Assembly (NCBI RefSeq): GCF_003058265.1
Contig: NZ_QBUK01000003.1
Span: 62,001-126,000 of the forward strand
Direction: 5' to 3'
DNA from: Flagellimonas amoyensis
GTDB taxonomy: Bacteria > Bacteroidota > Bacteroidia > Flavobacteriales > Flavobacteriaceae
DNA: 64,000 nt
Of the stretch, positions 63,912-64,000 are shown one piece after another. Under the pieces are notes generated by a model. That model was not told the DNA's origin and did not search any database. It saw nothing but the letters and a program-made list of their open reading frames with translations. Both the position numbers and the translations under genes were made by a program. Numbering within the stretch: the first letter of the stretch is position 1; each line of letters starts with the position of its first letter.

Positions 63912-64000
63912 GGTGGAAGGTAGAAGTTTATCCTTTAATTTTCTGGTTTTTAACAGAAAGTTCACAATGAAAGTCCCAAATCCTATCATTAGAACTTTGC
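63912..64000. other. Right edge, no gene seen
   Basis: Short stretch to the edge of the window, with no supported frame. The divergent neighbour of the regulator, if any, starts outside. Confidence 0.5.

Overview
The window reads as a chromosomal segment of a marine-type member of the Flavobacteriaceae (Bacteroidota), possibly close to Muricauda/Allomuricauda; the genus is a guess from overall flavour, the phylum is well supported. Evidence: several promoters fit the Bacteroidota consensus (TTG, about 19-21 bases, TAnnTTTG); secreted proteins end in type A or type B type IX secretion (T9SS) sorting domains; SecD and SecF are fused; ProS is the short archaeal/eukaryal-like form; CdaA sits beside FolP; and there are family-typical orphan proteins (DUF4293, DUF1599, DUF2911, DUF3137, DUF3667, DUF6588, BT_3928-like).

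Layout. 1-5.8 kb: kdsA (Kdo synthesis), two tandem paralogous small exported proteins, typA, a ROK/polyphosphate-type glucokinase and an FtsE-like ATPase. 5.8-8.6 kb: a lemA-DUF3137-DUF3137 operon. 8.9-13.7 kb: a 1007-residue exported TPR protein and an outer-membrane beta-barrel in one operon. 13.7-17.6 kb: an AT-rich accessory stretch with the leftover C-terminus of a SusD gene, a probable barrel fragment, a T9SS-A secreted protein, 21-base phased repeats and an unknown protein. 17.6-29.8 kb: amidohydrolase, DUF2911, asnB, gyrB, a DUF6588 protein, mdh, secDF. 29.9-33.5 kb: minus-strand lgt operon (yidD, lgt, DUF192 lipoprotein, frameshifted acetyltransferase, ModF-like ABC protein). 33.5-36.6 kb: aldehyde dehydrogenase plus DUF779 with a divergent AraC regulator. 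36.6-38.7 kb: cysS, folE. 39-42.4 kb: two paralogous T9SS-B adhesin-like proteins. 42.4-45.2 kb: OmpP1/FadL porin and a Gly/Tyr/Trp then Ser/Arg-rich lipoprotein. 45.3-47.3 kb: proS, two identical tRNA-Glu genes and rpsT. 47.4-49.6 kb: two paralogous multispan membrane proteins and a lipoprotein. 49.7-55 kb: rho, DUF4293, a phosphoesterase, truA, an ABC exporter. 55-62.4 kb: DUF3667, cdaA, folP, then DUF1599, BT_3928-like, tpiA, prmA, clpS. 62.4 kb to the end: a MocR/PdxR-type regulator with a likely operator.

Most of the window is housekeeping or envelope biogenesis. I found no CRISPR array, no intact transposase, no prophage and no recognisable defence island. The parts most worth a second look are the degraded locus at 13.7-17.6 kb with its phased repeats, the TPR/barrel pair with a conserved N-terminal motif, the uncharacterised multispan membrane/lipoprotein cluster at 47.4-49.6 kb, the low-complexity surface lipoprotein at 44-45.2 kb, and a dispersed repeat that has supplied the end of a coding sequence at 58.26 kb.
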